Below, piece by piece: positions 18,561 to 28,732 of a DNA stretch of 64,000 nucleotides. The stretch is from Burkholderia multivorans ATCC BAA-247 (lineage in GTDB: Bacteria; Pseudomonadota; Gammaproteobacteria; Burkholderiales; Burkholderiaceae). The first letter of the stretch is position 1. Every line of letters starts with the position of its first letter. Below the pieces are notes generated by a model. It did not search any database and was not told the origin of the DNA. It saw only the letters and a list, made by a program, of their open reading frames with translations. Both the position numbers and the translations under genes were made by a program. The stretch spans positions 744,001-808,000 of the forward strand of contig NZ_CP009832.1 in assembly GCF_000959525.1 (NCBI RefSeq), written 5' to 3'.

Positions 18561-18607
18561 TTCCGCTTCATGGCCGCGCCGCTTGCGGGCGGCGCCCGCC
18601 GGAAAAA

Positions 18608-18636
18608 CCGCCAGCTTTCGCGCTGGCGGTTTTTTT
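18608..18636 (+). terminator. Intrinsic terminator of rplM-rpsI
   Basis: CCGCCAGC (18608-18615) pairs with GCTGGCGG (18622-18629) and seven T follow. As at 18603-18607 extend the stem. Confidence 0.92.
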
Positions 18637-18778
18637 ATGCGCGCGTGCCGGACGGGCCGTCGCCGCGCGCACCCGGCCCGGCGCAGCGAAATCGACAAGA
18701 ACCTGTTGATTTCATGGACTTCAGCACGATCTTCTGATCGGCCCTACAATAGCGGCTAAAGCTTTTTGGAGAGTTCGC

Positions 18779-19150
18779 ATGAACGCTGTTACCGAATCCG
18801 CAGCAACGACCACCGAAATGCCGGCTCCGTTCGTCTTCACCGACGCCGCGGCCGACAAGGTCAAGCAATTGATCGACGAAGAGGGCAATCCCGACCTGAA
18901 GCTGCGCGTGTTCGTGCAAGGCGGCGGCTGCTCGGGCTTCCAGTATGGCTTCACGTTCGACGAGGAAGTCAACGAGGACGACACCGTGATGAACAAGAAC
19001 GGCGTCCAGCTGCTGATCGACTCGATGAGCTACCAGTATCTGGTCGGCGCCGAGATCGACTACAAGGACGACCTCAACGGCGCGCAGTTCGTGATCAAGA
19101 ACCCGAACGCCACGACCACGTGCGGGTGCGGCTCGTCGTTCTCGGTCTGA
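18779..19150 (+). CDS. erpA: Iron-sulfur cluster insertion protein ErpA
   Basis: 123-residue A-type carrier that delivers 4Fe-4S clusters to apo-proteins, including those for isoprenoid synthesis. The three cluster cysteines are present: [11 protein letters not shown] near residue 47 and TTCGCGSSF at the C-terminus. The N-terminal 15 residues are a short Ala/Thr-rich extension common in Burkholderia. GGAG precedes ATG 18779. A TACAAT (18745-18750) may be its -10, but I see no clean -35. It forms a single-gene unit ending in a bidirectional terminator. Confidence 0.95.
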   Translation: MNAVTESAATTTEMPAPFVFTDAAADKVKQLIDEEGNPDLKLRVFVQGGGCSGFQYGFTFDEEVNEDDTVMNKNGVQLLIDSMSYQYLVGAEIDYKDDLNGAQFVIKNPNATTTCGCGSSFSV

Positions 19151-19185
19151 TCGCACGATCGCGCCTTTCCGGTTCGCCGGAACGA

Positions 19186-19210
19186 AAAACGGGGCTTCAT
19201 GCCCCGTTTT
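19186..19210. terminator. Bidirectional terminator between erpA and anmK
   Basis: AAAACGGGGC (19186-19195) and GCCCCGTTTT (19201-19210) form a 10-bp stem with a 5-nt loop. T-runs on both strands suit the convergent genes. Confidence 0.88.
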
Positions 19211-19241
19211 TTATTGTCGGGATCGCGCGCGTCGGCGCGCA

Positions 19242-20396
19242 TCAGCGCGGGTAGAGCGCACCGAGCACGCGTTCGCCGGCCGCGCCGGTCACCGCGGACA
19301 GGTTGCCGGGCTCGCGTGCGACGAAGCGATACGCGAGCCACGCGAACGCGAGCGCCTCGACTTGCTGCGGCGGCACGCCGAGCGCGGCGGTCGTGTCGAC
19401 CGAGCCCGGCACGCCGGCATCGCGCAGCGCGCGCGACAGCGCGTCGAGCAGCACCGGATTGCGCGCGCCGCCGCCGCATACGAACACCGCGCGGCAGTCG
19501 GGCGCATGCCGCGCGATTTCGCGCGCGACCGACACCGCGGTCAGCGCGGTCAGCGTCGCCTGCACGTCTTCGGGCGCGACGTGCGCGAAGGCGCCGAGCT
19601 TCGCGTCGAGCCACGCGGGATTGAACAGGTCGCGCCCCGTGCTTTTCGGCGGCGGCGCGGTGAAATACGGCTCGTCGAGCAGCGTATCGAGCAGGGCCGC
19701 GTGCACGGTGCCGCGCGCGGCGAATTTCCCGCCGTCGTCGTAGGGCTTGCCGAGGTGGCGCGTCGCCCATGCGTCGATCAACGCGTTTGCGGGGCCGCAG
19801 TCGAAGCCGCGCACGTCGCCGCCGCCGCCGTCGGCGGGCAGGATCGTGATGTTGCTGATACCGCCGAGATTGCAGACGACGCGCGTCTCGCCCGGCGCGC
19901 CGAACACCTCCGCATGGAACGCGGGCGCAAGCGGCGCGCCGTGGCCGCCCGCGGCGACGTCGCGGCTGCGGAAATCGGCGATCACGTCGATATGCGCGAG
20001 TTCGGCGAGCAGCGCCGGATTGTTCAGCTGCCGCGTATAGCCGCGCTCCGGACGGTGCCGCACCGTCTGGCCATGCACGCCGATCGCGCGCACGTCGTCC
20101 GGCGCGAGGCCGGCCGAGCGCAGCAGTTCGTGGCAGCACACCGCGTAGCGCGCGACGATGGCGTTGGCGGCGAGCGACTCGCGCTCGATCTCGTTGTCGC
20201 CGGGCTGCTGCAACGCGAACAGCGCGTCGCGCAGCGACTGCGCGAAACCGACGCAGGCCTGCGCGAGCACGACCGGCGCGCTGCCGGCGGCGAAACGCAC
20301 GGCGACGCCGTCGACGCCGTCCATGCTGGTGCCGGACATCAGGCCGAAGTAGATGCCGTCGGCTGGATGGGCGGTTGGCGGGTGTCGTTGCGGCAC
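19242..20396 (-). CDS. anmK: Anhydro-N-acetylmuramic acid kinase
   Basis: Cytosolic murein-recycling enzyme that opens and phosphorylates 1,6-anhydro-MurNAc to MurNAc-6-phosphate. The ASKHA-fold family motif is [13 protein letters not shown] near the N-terminus, followed by [30 protein letters not shown] and [10 protein letters not shown] place the start at GTG 20396-20394 because AGGAG ends 9 nt before it. An ATG seven codons upstream (20417) has no visible binding site and would put that AGGAG inside the gene. It is 384 residues with this start, or 391 from the ATG. It is divergent from tyrS. Confidence 0.93.
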   Translation of the reverse strand: MPQRHPPTAHPADGIYFGLMSGTSMDGVDGVAVRFAAGSAPVVLAQACVGFAQSLRDALFALQQPGDNEIERESLAANAIVARYAVCCHELLRSAGLAPDDVRAIGVHGQTVRHRPERGYTRQLNNPALLAELAHIDVIADFRSRDVAAGGHGAPLAPAFHAEVFGAPGETRVVCNLGGISNITILPADGGGGDVRGFDCGPANALIDAWATRHLGKPYDDGGKFAARGTVHAALLDTLLDEPYFTAPPPKSTGRDLFNPAWLDAKLGAFAHVAPEDVQATLTALTAVSVAREIARHAPDCRAVFVCGGGARNPVLLDALSRALRDAGVPGSVDTTAALGVPPQQVEALAFAWLAYRFVAREPGNLSAVTGAAGERVLGALYPR

Positions 20397-20538
20397 GTTG
20401 CGGTTCTCCTGAAGCATGAAGCGCGGGCACGATCCGCGCGCGTTGCGCCGATTATCCGCGCAACGCGGCGCGCCGTTAAGCGACGCGCGCGCAAGTTATG
20501 GGAAAATCCCTGTTTTTGCGACATTCTTCCTGGCACCG

Positions 20539-21780
20539 ATGAGCACCGAACCCAGTTCCAAGCCCGTTTTCCCGATCACCGACGAAGTCCGGCATGCGCT
20601 CGCCGTCACGAAGCGCGGCGTCGACGAGCTGCTGATCGAGGAAGAGTTCGCGCAGAAGCTCGCGCGCAGCGCGGCCACCGGCAAGCCGCTGCGCATCAAG
20701 CTCGGCCTCGACCCGACGGCGCCCGACATCCATATCGGCCACACGGTCGTGCTGAACAAGATGCGTCAGCTGCAGGATCTCGGCCATACGGTGATCTTCC
20801 TGATCGGCGATTTCACGTCGCTGATCGGCGATCCGTCGGGCCGCAACGCGACGCGTCCGCCGCTTACGCGCGAGCAGATCGAGGCGAACGCGAAGACCTA
20901 CTTCGAGCAGGCCGCGCTCGTGCTCGACCGCGACAAGACCGAGATCCGCTACAACAGCGAATGGTCGATGCCGCTCGGTGCGGACGGGATGATCAAGCTC
21001 GCGTCGCGCTACACGGTCGCGCGCATTCTCGAGCGCGAGGACTTCACGAAGCGCTTCCAGGGTGGCGTGCCGATCTCGATCCACGAATTCCTGTATCCGC
21101 TGATGCAGGGCTATGACTCGGTCGCGCTGAACGCCGATCTCGAGCTCGGCGGCACCGACCAGAAGTTCAACCTGCTGGTCGGTCGCGAACTGCAGAAGCA
21201 GTACGGCCAGGAACAGCAGTGCATCCTGACGATGCCGCTGCTCGAAGGTCTCGACGGCGTCGAGAAGATGTCGAAGTCGAAGGGCAACTACGTCGGCATC
21301 AGCGAGAAGCCGACCGACATGTTCGGCAAGCTGATGAGCATCTCCGACACGCTGATGTGGCGTTACTTCGAACTGCTGTCGTTCCGCAGCATGGACGAGA
21401 TCGCCGGCTTCAAGCGCGAAGCCGAAGGCGGCCGCAACCCGCGCGACTTCAAGGTGATGCTCGCGCAGGAAATCGTCGCGCGCTTCCATTCGCAGGCCGA
21501 TGCCGAGCGTGCGCTGGAAGACTTCAACCATCGCGCGAAGGGCGGCGTGCCGGACGACATTCCGTCGGTCTCGCTCGCCGGCGCGCCGCTCGCGATCGGC
21601 CAGCTGCTGAAGCAGGCGGGGCTCGTGCCGTCGACGAGCGAAGCGCTGCGCAACATCGAGCAGGGCGGCGTTAAGATCGACGGCACGACGGTGTCCGACA
21701 AGGGCCTGAAGGTCGACGCCGGCGAATACGTCGTGCAGGTCGGCAAGCGGCGTTTCGCGCGCGTGACGCTCGCTGCATGA
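20539..21780 (+). CDS. tyrS: Tyrosyl-tRNA synthetase
   Basis: 413-residue class I synthetase charging tRNA-Tyr. The HIGH motif is in [14 protein letters not shown] (about residue 60), the tyrosine pocket in [27 protein letters not shown] follows, and KMSKSKGN is the second signature. A C-terminal S4-like RNA-binding domain ([20 protein letters not shown]) completes it. The HIGH context and length place it in the TyrZ-like subgroup. Its stop overlaps the dtd start (ATGA, 21777-21780). Pairing with D-Tyr-tRNA deacylase makes functional sense: charging and removal of mischarged D-tyrosine. Confidence 0.97.
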   Translation: MSTEPSSKPVFPITDEVRHALAVTKRGVDELLIEEEFAQKLARSAATGKPLRIKLGLDPTAPDIHIGHTVVLNKMRQLQDLGHTVIFLIGDFTSLIGDPSGRNATRPPLTREQIEANAKTYFEQAALVLDRDKTEIRYNSEWSMPLGADGMIKLASRYTVARILEREDFTKRFQGGVPISIHEFLYPLMQGYDSVALNADLELGGTDQKFNLLVGRELQKQYGQEQQCILTMPLLEGLDGVEKMSKSKGNYVGISEKPTDMFGKLMSISDTLMWRYFELLSFRSMDEIAGFKREAEGGRNPRDFKVMLAQEIVARFHSQADAERALEDFNHRAKGGVPDDIPSVSLAGAPLAIGQLLKQAGLVPSTSEALRNIEQGGVKIDGTTVSDKGLKVDAGEYVVQVGKRRFARVTLAA

Positions 21781-22235
21781 TCGCGCTGATCCAGCGCGTG
21801 AAGCGCGCCGACGTGCGCGTCGGCGAGCGCGTGACGGGCGAGATCGGCGCCGGCCTGCTTGCGCTCGTATGCGCGGAGCGCGGCGACACCGAGGCCGCGG
21901 CCGACAAGCTGCTCGCCAAGGTGCTCGGCTACCGCGTGTTCAGCGACGCGGCAGGCAAGATGAACCTGCCGGTGTCGAATATCGACGGCGCGGGCCGTGC
22001 GGGCGGGCTGCTGCTCGTCTCGCAATTCACGCTCGCGGCCGACACCAACAGCGGGCTGCGGCCGAGCTTCACGCCGGCCGCGCCGCCCGACGAGGGCGCG
22101 CGGCTGTTCGACTATTTCGTAGCCGCCGCGCGTGCGCGTCACCCGATCGTCGAAACCGGCGAATTCGGCGCCGACATGCAGGTGTCGCTCGTCAACGACG
22201 GCCCCGTGACGTTCTGGCTGCAAGTGCGGCCCTGA
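21777..22235 (+). CDS. dtd: D-aminoacyl-tRNA deacylase
   Basis: 152-residue homodimeric proofreading enzyme that hydrolyses D-aminoacyl-tRNA (and Gly-tRNA-Ala). The signature [23 protein letters not shown] includes the SQxT motif, and the Gly-cisPro motif is in NDGPVTFWL near the end. Size and both motifs are standard. The ATG overlaps the tyrS stop, so translation is coupled. Confidence 0.96.
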   Translation: MIALIQRVKRADVRVGERVTGEIGAGLLALVCAERGDTEAAADKLLAKVLGYRVFSDAAGKMNLPVSNIDGAGRAGGLLLVSQFTLAADTNSGLRPSFTPAAPPDEGARLFDYFVAAARARHPIVETGEFGADMQVSLVNDGPVTFWLQVRP

Positions 22236-22258
22236 TTCCCCGCCGGAGACGCCTCGCG

Positions 22259-22921
22259 ATGGCTACCACCCAGATCCTCTTCATTCGCCATGGCGAAACG
22301 GCCTGGAACCGCATCAAGCGGATACAGGGCCACATCGACATTCCGCTTGCCGACACGGGCCTCGCGCAAGCGCAGCGGCTCGCCGCGCGCCTCATGCGCG
22401 AGGCGCACGACGGGGCACGCATCGATGCAGTCTATTCGAGCGACCTGATGCGCGCGCAACAGACCGCGCAGCCGTTCGCCGCTGCGCTCGGCCTGCCGCT
22501 GCTGCTGCGCCAGGGGCTGCGCGAGCGTGCGTACGGCGTGTTCCAGGGGCATGACAGCGCCGAGATCGAAACGCTGTTTCCGGACGCGTATGCGGAATGG
22601 CAGACGCGCGATCCCGGCTTTGCGCCGGAAGGCGGCGAATCGCAGCGCGCGTTCTATCATCGCGTGCTGCATGCGCTCGAGCCGATCGTCGCCGCGCATC
22701 CCGGCGGGCGGATCGCGTGCGTCGCGCACGGCGGCGTGCTGGACTGCGTGTATCGCTTCGCGAACGGCCTCGACCTGTCGGCGCCGCGCAACTATCCGCT
22801 GCTCAATACGAGCATCAACGTCGTCGATTACGTCGACGGCTGCGCGCATGTCGTCCGGTGGGGCGACATCACGCATCTCGACGCGCCGAGCGACGACGAC
22901 GGGTATCGCAAGGTGCTGTGA
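22259..22921 (+). CDS. Histidine phosphatase family protein (GpmB/CobC-like)
   Basis: 220-residue phosphoglycerate-mutase-fold phosphatase. The catalytic RHGETAWN is at residues 10-17, with a partner stretch YSSDLMRAQQTA, an acid region RERAYGVFQGH and the second histidine in CVAHGGVLD. This is the cofactor-dependent acid phosphatase layout. The substrate cannot be deduced; the family covers sugar phosphates, alpha-ribazole phosphate and others. It lies 23 nt after dtd and is probably in the tyrS-dtd operon. The 295 bp after it hold no gene that I can support. Confidence 0.85.
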   Translation: MATTQILFIRHGETAWNRIKRIQGHIDIPLADTGLAQAQRLAARLMREAHDGARIDAVYSSDLMRAQQTAQPFAAALGLPLLLRQGLRERAYGVFQGHDSAEIETLFPDAYAEWQTRDPGFAPEGGESQRAFYHRVLHALEPIVAAHPGGRIACVAHGGVLDCVYRFANGLDLSAPRNYPLLNTSINVVDYVDGCAHVVRWGDITHLDAPSDDDGYRKVL

Positions 22922-23216
22922 TCGCGTGCGCGCGTCGGCGTGCGCATCGCGTGACTGCGCGGCGGGTCGTGCGTTGGAGTGGGGCGCGTGTGTGCGGTTA
23001 CTGCGGTTACGGCGTTTGTCGGCTTGCCCGCTTGTCGGCCGCGATCGGCGACGCAGCTTGTCGATTTCCTGATTGCCGTTCTTCTTGCCGCGGTGTCTTG
23101 CGTTCGTGCGTCCGTGCTTCTGCGCGCTGCGCCGGTCTTGCCGTCGATCGCCGGATCGGTCGCCATCAATCACTATGCGGGCCGAGGCACTCCACACCGC
23201 ATTGGCTTCATCGCCA

Positions 23217-24179
23217 TCAGCCGTGATTCGACGACGGACGATCGGGCGGCACGGCCGTCGCGGCGGTCGCGCGACGTCGTGCGCGTTTGGACACGCCGTT
23301 CACGAGCGCCCACCGCAGCACGGGCGCGACGGCGCGCACGCCGGGGCGAACCACCGCGCGGCGCAGCGGCGCGAACGTCGACACGCCGAGCATCTGTTGC
23401 GCCCACGGCGGCAGCAGGTCGACGCCGGCCTGCATCACGAGTGTCGCGGCGGGCCGCAGCATCGGCGACGCGAGCGGCGCGTTCAGCAGGATGCGCATTA
23501 CCTCGAAGGTTCGCGGCCCAGCCTCGAGCTCGGGACGCATCCGCGCGAGATATGCGTCGATTCCGGCGCGCGAGCGCGGAATGTCGGTCGCGCCGAGCCG
23601 CTCGGCGATCTGCGCGGTCTCCGCATAGTAGCGATCCTGCAGTTCGCCCGACAGCGCGGGGTTCACGTAGCGCAGATGCGCGGCGAGAAAGCTCGACACC
23701 TCCGCGACATGCACCCAGGTCAGCAGCGCGGGATCGTCCGCGCGATAGGGGCGGCCGTCCGGTGCCGTGCCGGCGACGCGTGCATGAATCGCCTTCACGC
23801 GTTCGATCAGCGCCAATGCATCGCAGCGATTGCCGAACGTCGTGCCGGAGATGAACGTCGCGGTGCGCCGCAAGCGGCCGAGGATATCGGTGCGAAACGA
23901 CGAATGATCCCAGACGCCCGCAAGCGCAAGCGGATGCAGCGCCTGCAGCAGCAGCGCGCAGATGCCGCCCGTCATCATCGACGTGAAATCGGCATGCACG
24001 CGCCAGCAGACCGCGTCGGGGCCGAACAGCCCCGGATCGCCGGGCGGCGACGAATAGTCGAGCGTCGGGCCGCTGCCGGTGGTCAGATGCGTGACGCCGG
24101 CCGCGACCCGCTTGCGGATCTGTTCGATCCACCGCGGGCTGCCGGCGGTAGAAGGCGGAGCGCTGTGCGGTGTCGTCAT
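23217..24179 (-). CDS. Oxygenase MpaB / DUF2236 family protein
   Basis: 320-residue protein of the DUF2236 family, which includes haem b oxygenases such as rubber oxygenase (Lcp) and fungal MpaB. Family pattern: GPDAVCWRVHADFTSMMTGG, then LLQALHPLALAGVWDHS (candidate haem ligand His), R-rich LGRLRRTATFISGTTFG, and VHVAEVSSFLAAHLRYV (second conserved His). The C-terminus is Arg/Ala-rich. Substrate and haem content are inferred from family only. It is followed 25 nt later on the opposite flank by ruvB, but nothing links it to recombination. Confidence 0.8.
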   Translation of the reverse strand: MTTPHSAPPSTAGSPRWIEQIRKRVAAGVTHLTTGSGPTLDYSSPPGDPGLFGPDAVCWRVHADFTSMMTGGICALLLQALHPLALAGVWDHSSFRTDILGRLRRTATFISGTTFGNRCDALALIERVKAIHARVAGTAPDGRPYRADDPALLTWVHVAEVSSFLAAHLRYVNPALSGELQDRYYAETAQIAERLGATDIPRSRAGIDAYLARMRPELEAGPRTFEVMRILLNAPLASPMLRPAATLVMQAGVDLLPPWAQQMLGVSTFAPLRRAVVRPGVRAVAPVLRWALVNGVSKRARRRATAATAVPPDRPSSNHG

Positions 24180-24204
24180 GGCGGGCCGCGTGTCGGACCG
24201 TGCG

Positions 24205-25272
24205 TTACTGCGCGTCCGGCGTGTCCCAGATGCTTTGCACGGGACTGCCGGCGTCGGGCGCGGCCAGGCCGAAGTGGCGGTACGTGAGGAGCGTCGCGAC
24301 GCGGCCGCGCGGCGTGCGCTGCAGGAAGCCCTGCTGAATCAGGTACGGTTCGAGCACGTCCTCGATCGTGTCGCGCTCTTCGCCGATTGCGGCGGCGAGG
24401 TTGTCGATGCCGACCGGGCCGCCGTCGAACTTGTGCAGGATCGCTTCGAGCAGCTTGCGGTCCATCAGGTCGAAGCCGACCGGATCGACGTCGAGCATCG
24501 CGAGCGCCGCGTCGGCGATCGCTGCCGTGATCTGGCCGTCGGCCTTCACCTCCGCGTAATCGCGCACGCGGCGCAGCAGCCGGTTCGCGATCCGCGGCGT
24601 GCCGCGCGAGCGCTTCGCGATTTCGAGCGCGCCGTTCGGATCGATCTGCGCGTTCAGCAGCGACGCCGAGCGCTGCACGATGCGCGACAGCTGATCGGCA
24701 TCGTAGAACTCGAGGCGCGCGACGATCCCGAACCGGTCGCGCAGCGGATTGGTCAGCATGCCCGCACGCGTGGTCGCGCCGACCAGCGTGAACGGCTGCA
24801 GGTCGAGCTTCACGCTGCGCGCGGCCGGCCCTTCGCCGATCATGATGTCGATCTGGTAATCCTCGAGCGCCGGATACAGGATTTCCTCGACGACCGGCGA
24901 CAGCCGGTGGATTTCGTCGATGAACAGCACGTCGTTGGCTTCCAGGTTCGTCAGCAAGGCCGCGAGGTCGCCCGCGCGCTCGAGCACGGGGCCCGACGTC
25001 TGACGCAGGTTCACGCCCATCTCGCGCGCGATGATGTGCGCGAGCGTGGTCTTGCCGAGGCCCGGCGGCCCGAACAGCAGCACGTGATCGAGCGGCTCGC
25101 GGCGGCGCTTTGCAGCCTCGATGAAGATTTCGAGCTGGCCGCGCACCTTTTCCTGGCCGACGTAGTCGTCGAGCTGGCGCGGCCGCAGCGCGCGTTCGAA
25201 CACCTCCTCGTGCGACGAGGCGGGCGTGGCGGCAATGATCCGCTCGGCGGCGAGTTTGTCGGTTTCAATCAT
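24205..25272 (-). CDS. ruvB: Holliday junction branch-migration helicase RuvB
   Basis: 355-residue AAA+ motor that drives branch migration with RuvA. The Walker A is [12 protein letters not shown], Walker B is [11 protein letters not shown], sensor/arginine-finger regions include [18 protein letters not shown], and a C-terminal winged helix ends with [15 protein letters not shown]. The length is normal. It lies 96 nt downstream of ruvA on the same strand. Confidence 0.98.
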   Translation of the reverse strand: MIETDKLAAERIIAATPASSHEEVFERALRPRQLDDYVGQEKVRGQLEIFIEAAKRRREPLDHVLLFGPPGLGKTTLAHIIAREMGVNLRQTSGPVLERAGDLAALLTNLEANDVLFIDEIHRLSPVVEEILYPALEDYQIDIMIGEGPAARSVKLDLQPFTLVGATTRAGMLTNPLRDRFGIVARLEFYDADQLSRIVQRSASLLNAQIDPNGALEIAKRSRGTPRIANRLLRRVRDYAEVKADGQITAAIADAALAMLDVDPVGFDLMDRKLLEAILHKFDGGPVGIDNLAAAIGEERDTIEDVLEPYLIQQGFLQRTPRGRVATLLTYRHFGLAAPDAGSPVQSIWDTPDAQ

Positions 25273-25368
25273 GCGGCCATTGTACCGCGCGGCGTGGCGC
25301 GGCCAACCTGGCCGAACGGCCGACTGTCGCGCGCGCCGACGCCGCGCGACACTGGATGCGACGGGCCG

Positions 25369-25950
25369 TTACGCCTTGGAGAGCGCCTTCAGCGCGAGCT
25401 TGATGCCTTCGGACACGCCGGTGCCGGCCGGCACGTTCTTGATCGCCGCGAGGCCTTCCTTTTCGGAATAGCCGAGCGCGAGCAGCGCGTTGAGGATGTC
25501 GGTCGCGTGGTCCGACGCCGACGCGGCGCCGGCGAGTGCCCCGAGGTCCGCGCCGAGCTTGCCCTTGAGTTCGAGCAGCAGGCGCTCTGCGGTCTTCTTG
25601 CCGATGCCGGGCAGGCGCGTGAGGCGCGCGGCGTCCTGCATCGTCACGGCCTGCGCGAGCTCCTGCACGCTCATGCCGGACAGCACGGCGAGCGCCATGC
25701 GCGCGCCGATGCCGGTGATCTTCAGCAGCTCGCGGAACGTCGTGCGCTCCTGCGGCGTGAGAAAGCCGTACAGCAGGTGCGCGTCCTCGCGCACGATCTG
25801 CTGCGTGAGCAGGACGACGCGCTCGCCGGTCTGCGGCAGGTTGTAGAAGGTGCTCATCGGCACGTCGATTTCGTAGCCGACGCCGTTGCAGTCGACGAGC
25901 AGGTGAGGCGGGTTCTTTTCGAGCAGGATGCCGGCGATGCGACCGATCAT
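25369..25950 (-). CDS. ruvA: Holliday junction DNA helicase subunit RuvA
   Basis: 193-residue junction-binding tetramer subunit. OB-fold domain I is [20 protein letters not shown]; two helix-hairpin-helix motifs are [15 protein letters not shown] and [17 protein letters not shown]. The C-terminal RuvB-binding domain follows an Ala/Ser linker. ATG 25950 gives the canonical MIGRIAG; the longer frame is non-family. It is separated from ruvC by 178 nt, a gap with only GC-rich hairpins. Confidence 0.97.
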   Translation of the reverse strand: MIGRIAGILLEKNPPHLLVDCNGVGYEIDVPMSTFYNLPQTGERVVLLTQQIVREDAHLLYGFLTPQERTTFRELLKITGIGARMALAVLSGMSVQELAQAVTMQDAARLTRLPGIGKKTAERLLLELKGKLGADLGALAGAASASDHATDILNALLALGYSEKEGLAAIKNVPAGTGVSEGIKLALKALSKA

Positions 25951-26128
25951 GGATGGCGGGATGCGAGGAAGAAAGCGCGAGTGTAGCGCACGTGCGGCGC
26001 AAAGCCGATGGTCCGGCGCGGCAGCGGCGCAATGCGGCGCGCACGCGCGACGCCGGCCCCGAGCGGCCGCGCCGGTTGCGGTCGGCCGGCCGTTCGCCGG
26101 CACATGCCGGCGGCGCGCCCGGTGCCGC

Positions 26129-26671
26129 TCAGCCGACGAGCCGGCCGCGGCGCAAGCGCAGGCCTTTCTGCGCGAGCGCCGGCGCGAGGCCGCCGAGCGT
26201 GCTCAACGTATTGCCGCCGTGCGCATGGCAGATCGCGATGCCGAGCGCGTCGGCCGCATCGCTGCCGGGCTGGCCGCTCAGGCTCAGCAGCCGCGTGACC
26301 ATCTCCTGCATCTGCGCCTTCGTCGCGCGGCCGTAGCCGACGATCGCCTGCTTCAGCTGCAGCGCGGTGTATTCGGCGACGGGCAGTCCGCCCGATACGA
26401 GCCCGCAGATCGCGGCGCCGCGCGCTTGGCCGAGCAGCAGCGTCGACTGCGGGTTCACGTTGACGAACACTTTTTCGATCGCGGCCTGGTCCGGTGCGTG
26501 TTCGCGTACGAGCGTCGAGACGCCCGCGAAGATCGTGCCGAGGCGCGTGGCCAGATCGGCCGTCGGCGTGCGGATCACGCCGCTCGCGACATAGGCGAGC
26601 CGATGGCCGCTGACGTCTATGACGCCGAAGCCGGTGACGCGCAGGCCGGGGTCGATGCCGAGAATTCGCAT
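26129..26671 (-). CDS. ruvC: Crossover junction endodeoxyribonuclease RuvC
   Basis: 180-residue Holliday junction resolvase. The four acidic residues sit in [14 protein letters not shown] (first Asp), [12 protein letters not shown] (Glu) and [15 protein letters not shown] (two Asp), as in RNase H-fold resolvases. It is cotranscribed with ruvA and ruvB or nearly so. A terminator stands upstream after purH, so the ruv genes probably have their own promoter in the 217-bp gap. Confidence 0.97.
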   Translation of the reverse strand: MRILGIDPGLRVTGFGVIDVSGHRLAYVASGVIRTPTADLATRLGTIFAGVSTLVREHAPDQAAIEKVFVNVNPQSTLLLGQARGAAICGLVSGGLPVAEYTALQLKQAIVGYGRATKAQMQEMVTRLLSLSGQPGSDAADALGIAICHAHGGNTLSTLGGLAPALAQKGLRLRRGRLVG

Positions 26672-26820
26672 GTGAAGAGGGAGTTGCGTGATGCAGCGAT
26701 ACTACAACGAAAGGGGCAGGGCGCCGTCGCCGCACGGGGCGCCGCGAGGCGGAACCCCCGTTCGCGCGAGGCGCGGTGCAGGTGCGGTCCCGCACGGCCG
26801 GCCGTTCATGCGCGGCCCAA

Positions 26821-26851
26821 TAAAAAACCCGGCGGGTGCGACGCCGCCGGG
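26821..26851 (-). terminator. Intrinsic terminator of dusB-fis-purH
   Basis: Read on the reverse strand, CCCGGCGG pairs with CCGCCGGG and is followed by six T. The stem covers 26828-26835 and 26844-26851, and the A-run lies at 26822-26827 on the + strand. It is 37 nt past the purH stop. Confidence 0.88.
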
Positions 26852-26888
26852 CATGGGCGCAGCGGCCGCGCGGGCCGCATGCGGGCGA

Positions 26889-28454
26889 TCAGTGACGGAA
26901 GTGACGCACGCCCGTCAGGATCATCGCGATGTTGTGCTCGTCGGCTGCCGCGATCACTTCGTCGTCGCGCACCGAGCCGCCCGGCTGGATCACGCAGGTC
27001 GCGCCTGCCGCGACGACCACGTCCAGACCGTCGCGGAACGGGAAGAATGCGTCCGACGCCACGGCCGAGCCGGCCAGCGTCAGGCCCGCGTTCTGCGCCT
27101 TGATGCTTGCGATGCGCGCGGAGTCGACGCGGCTCATCTGGCCGGCACCGACGCCGAGCGTCATGCCGTTGCCGCAGAACACGATCGCGTTCGACTTCAC
27201 GTACTTCGCCACGCGCCACGCGAACAGCAGGTCGTCCATTTCCTTCGGCGTCGGATGACGCTTCGTGACGACACGCAGCTCATGCGGCTGCACGTTCTTC
27301 GCATCGAGCGACTGCACGAGCAGGCCGCCGCCGACACGCTTCAGGTCGAACGCGTTATGGCCTTCGCCAAGCGCGATCTCCAGCAGTCGCACGTTCTGCT
27401 TCGCGGCGAACACCTGCTTCGCGGCATCGGTGAACGACGGCGCGATCAGCACTTCGACGAACTGCTTGGCAACGGCCTGTGCAGCCGCTTCGTCGACTTC
27501 GCGGTTGAACGCGATGATGCCGCCGAACGCCGACGTCGGGTCGGTCTGGAACGCCTTCGCGTACGCATCGGCCGAGTCGTTGCCGACCGCGACGCCGCAC
27601 GGGTTCGCATGCTTGATGATCACGCACGCCGGCGCGTCGAACGTCTTCACGCATTCCCACGCCGCGTCCGAATCGGCGATGTTGTTGTACGACAGTTCCT
27701 TGCCCTGCAGCTGGCGGTAGTTCGCGAGCGCGCCGGCCGGCGTGACGATGTCGCGATAGAACGCCGCGCTCTGGTGCGGGTTCTCGCCGTAGCGCAGGTC
27801 CTGCACCTTTTCGAACGCCATGTTCAGCGTCGCCGGATACGGATTGCGCGAGCTGTGCTTCAGTTCTTCGGTCAGGCTCGTCAGGTAGTTGGTGATCGCG
27901 CCGTCGTATTGCGCGGTGTGCGCGAATACCTTCGTCGCGAGCCGGAAGTTCGTCGCGTAGCCGACCGTGTTGCCGTTCGCCTTCATTTCGTCGAGCACGA
28001 CCGCGTAGTCGGCCGGATCGACGACGACCGTCACGTCGCGGTGGTTCTTCGCGGCCGAACGCAGCATCGTCGGGCCGCCGATGTCGATGTTCTCGATCGC
28101 GTCGGCGAGCGTGCAGTCGTCCTTCGCGATCGTCGCGACGAACGGATACAGGTTCACGACGAGCAGGTCGATCGTCGGGATGTCGTGCGCTTCCAGCGCC
28201 TGCATGTGCTCGGGCAGGTCGCGACGCGCGAGGATGCCGCCGTGCACCTTCGGATGCAGCGTCTTCACGCGCCCATCGAGCATTTCCGGAAAGCCCGTGT
28301 AGTCCGCCACTTCGGTGACGGGCAGGCCCGCGTCGGCGAGCAGTTTCGCGGTGCCGCCCGTCGACAGCAGCTTGACGCCGAGGTCGGACAGCGACTTCGC
28401 GAAGTCGACGATGCCGGTCTTGTCGGAAACGGAAATGAGCGCTTGCTTGATCAT
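26889..28454 (-). CDS. purH: Bifunctional AICAR transformylase / IMP cyclohydrolase
   Basis: 521-residue enzyme doing the last two steps of IMP synthesis. The N-terminal cyclohydrolase (about 1-200) has [24 protein letters not shown] and [13 protein letters not shown]. The C-terminal transformylase has [13 protein letters not shown], the [11 protein letters not shown] catalytic region (Lys-His) and [10 protein letters not shown]. It is third in dusB-fis-purH, 44 nt after fis. Confidence 0.98.
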   Translation of the reverse strand: MIKQALISVSDKTGIVDFAKSLSDLGVKLLSTGGTAKLLADAGLPVTEVADYTGFPEMLDGRVKTLHPKVHGGILARRDLPEHMQALEAHDIPTIDLLVVNLYPFVATIAKDDCTLADAIENIDIGGPTMLRSAAKNHRDVTVVVDPADYAVVLDEMKANGNTVGYATNFRLATKVFAHTAQYDGAITNYLTSLTEELKHSSRNPYPATLNMAFEKVQDLRYGENPHQSAAFYRDIVTPAGALANYRQLQGKELSYNNIADSDAAWECVKTFDAPACVIIKHANPCGVAVGNDSADAYAKAFQTDPTSAFGGIIAFNREVDEAAAQAVAKQFVEVLIAPSFTDAAKQVFAAKQNVRLLEIALGEGHNAFDLKRVGGGLLVQSLDAKNVQPHELRVVTKRHPTPKEMDDLLFAWRVAKYVKSNAIVFCGNGMTLGVGAGQMSRVDSARIASIKAQNAGLTLAGSAVASDAFFPFRDGLDVVVAAGATCVIQPGGSVRDDEVIAAADEHNIAMILTGVRHFRH

Positions 28455-28498
28455 GATGGAACCACCAATAGCCAGGGAAACGGGGACGGGGCGGCCGA

Positions 28499-28732
28499 CT
28501 ACAGCAGGCCGTGCTGCTGCAGCTTCTTGCGCAGCGTATTGCGGTTGATGCCGAGGTACTCGGCGGCGAGCGACTGGTTGCCGCCCGCCTGTTCGAGCAC
28601 GACCTCGAGCATCGGCTTTTCGACGCAGGACATCACCATTTCATAGACGTCGTGCGGATTGGAGCCGTCTAGATCCCGGAAATACACGTCCAGGCTCTCG
28701 CGGACACATTGTTCGATGTTGTGCTTGCTCAT
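28499..28732 (-). CDS. fis: DNA-binding protein Fis
   Basis: 77-residue nucleoid-associated protein and growth-phase regulator. The C-terminal helix-turn-helix is [24 protein letters not shown], typical of the Fis/NtrC family. The N-terminal part is short compared with the 98-residue enterobacterial Fis and lacks most of its beta-hairpin arm region, as in other betaproteobacteria. The start overlaps the dusB stop (ATGA on the reverse strand), the conserved dusB-fis linkage. Confidence 0.95.
   Translation of the reverse strand: MSKHNIEQCVRESLDVYFRDLDGSNPHDVYEMVMSCVEKPMLEVVLEQAGGNQSLAAEYLGINRNTLRKKLQQHGLL

Noticed and set aside
20397-20417. ATG start of anmK seven codons upstream
   Set aside because: No ribosome binding site precedes it, whereas AGGAG is correctly spaced from the GTG at 20396. 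It is kept as an alternative only.
22922-23216. Possible gene after the histidine phosphatase
   Set aside because: Several overlapping Arg/Cys-rich frames occur, but none has a ribosome binding site or family resemblance. A TGCGGTTAC duplication is present but too short to interpret.
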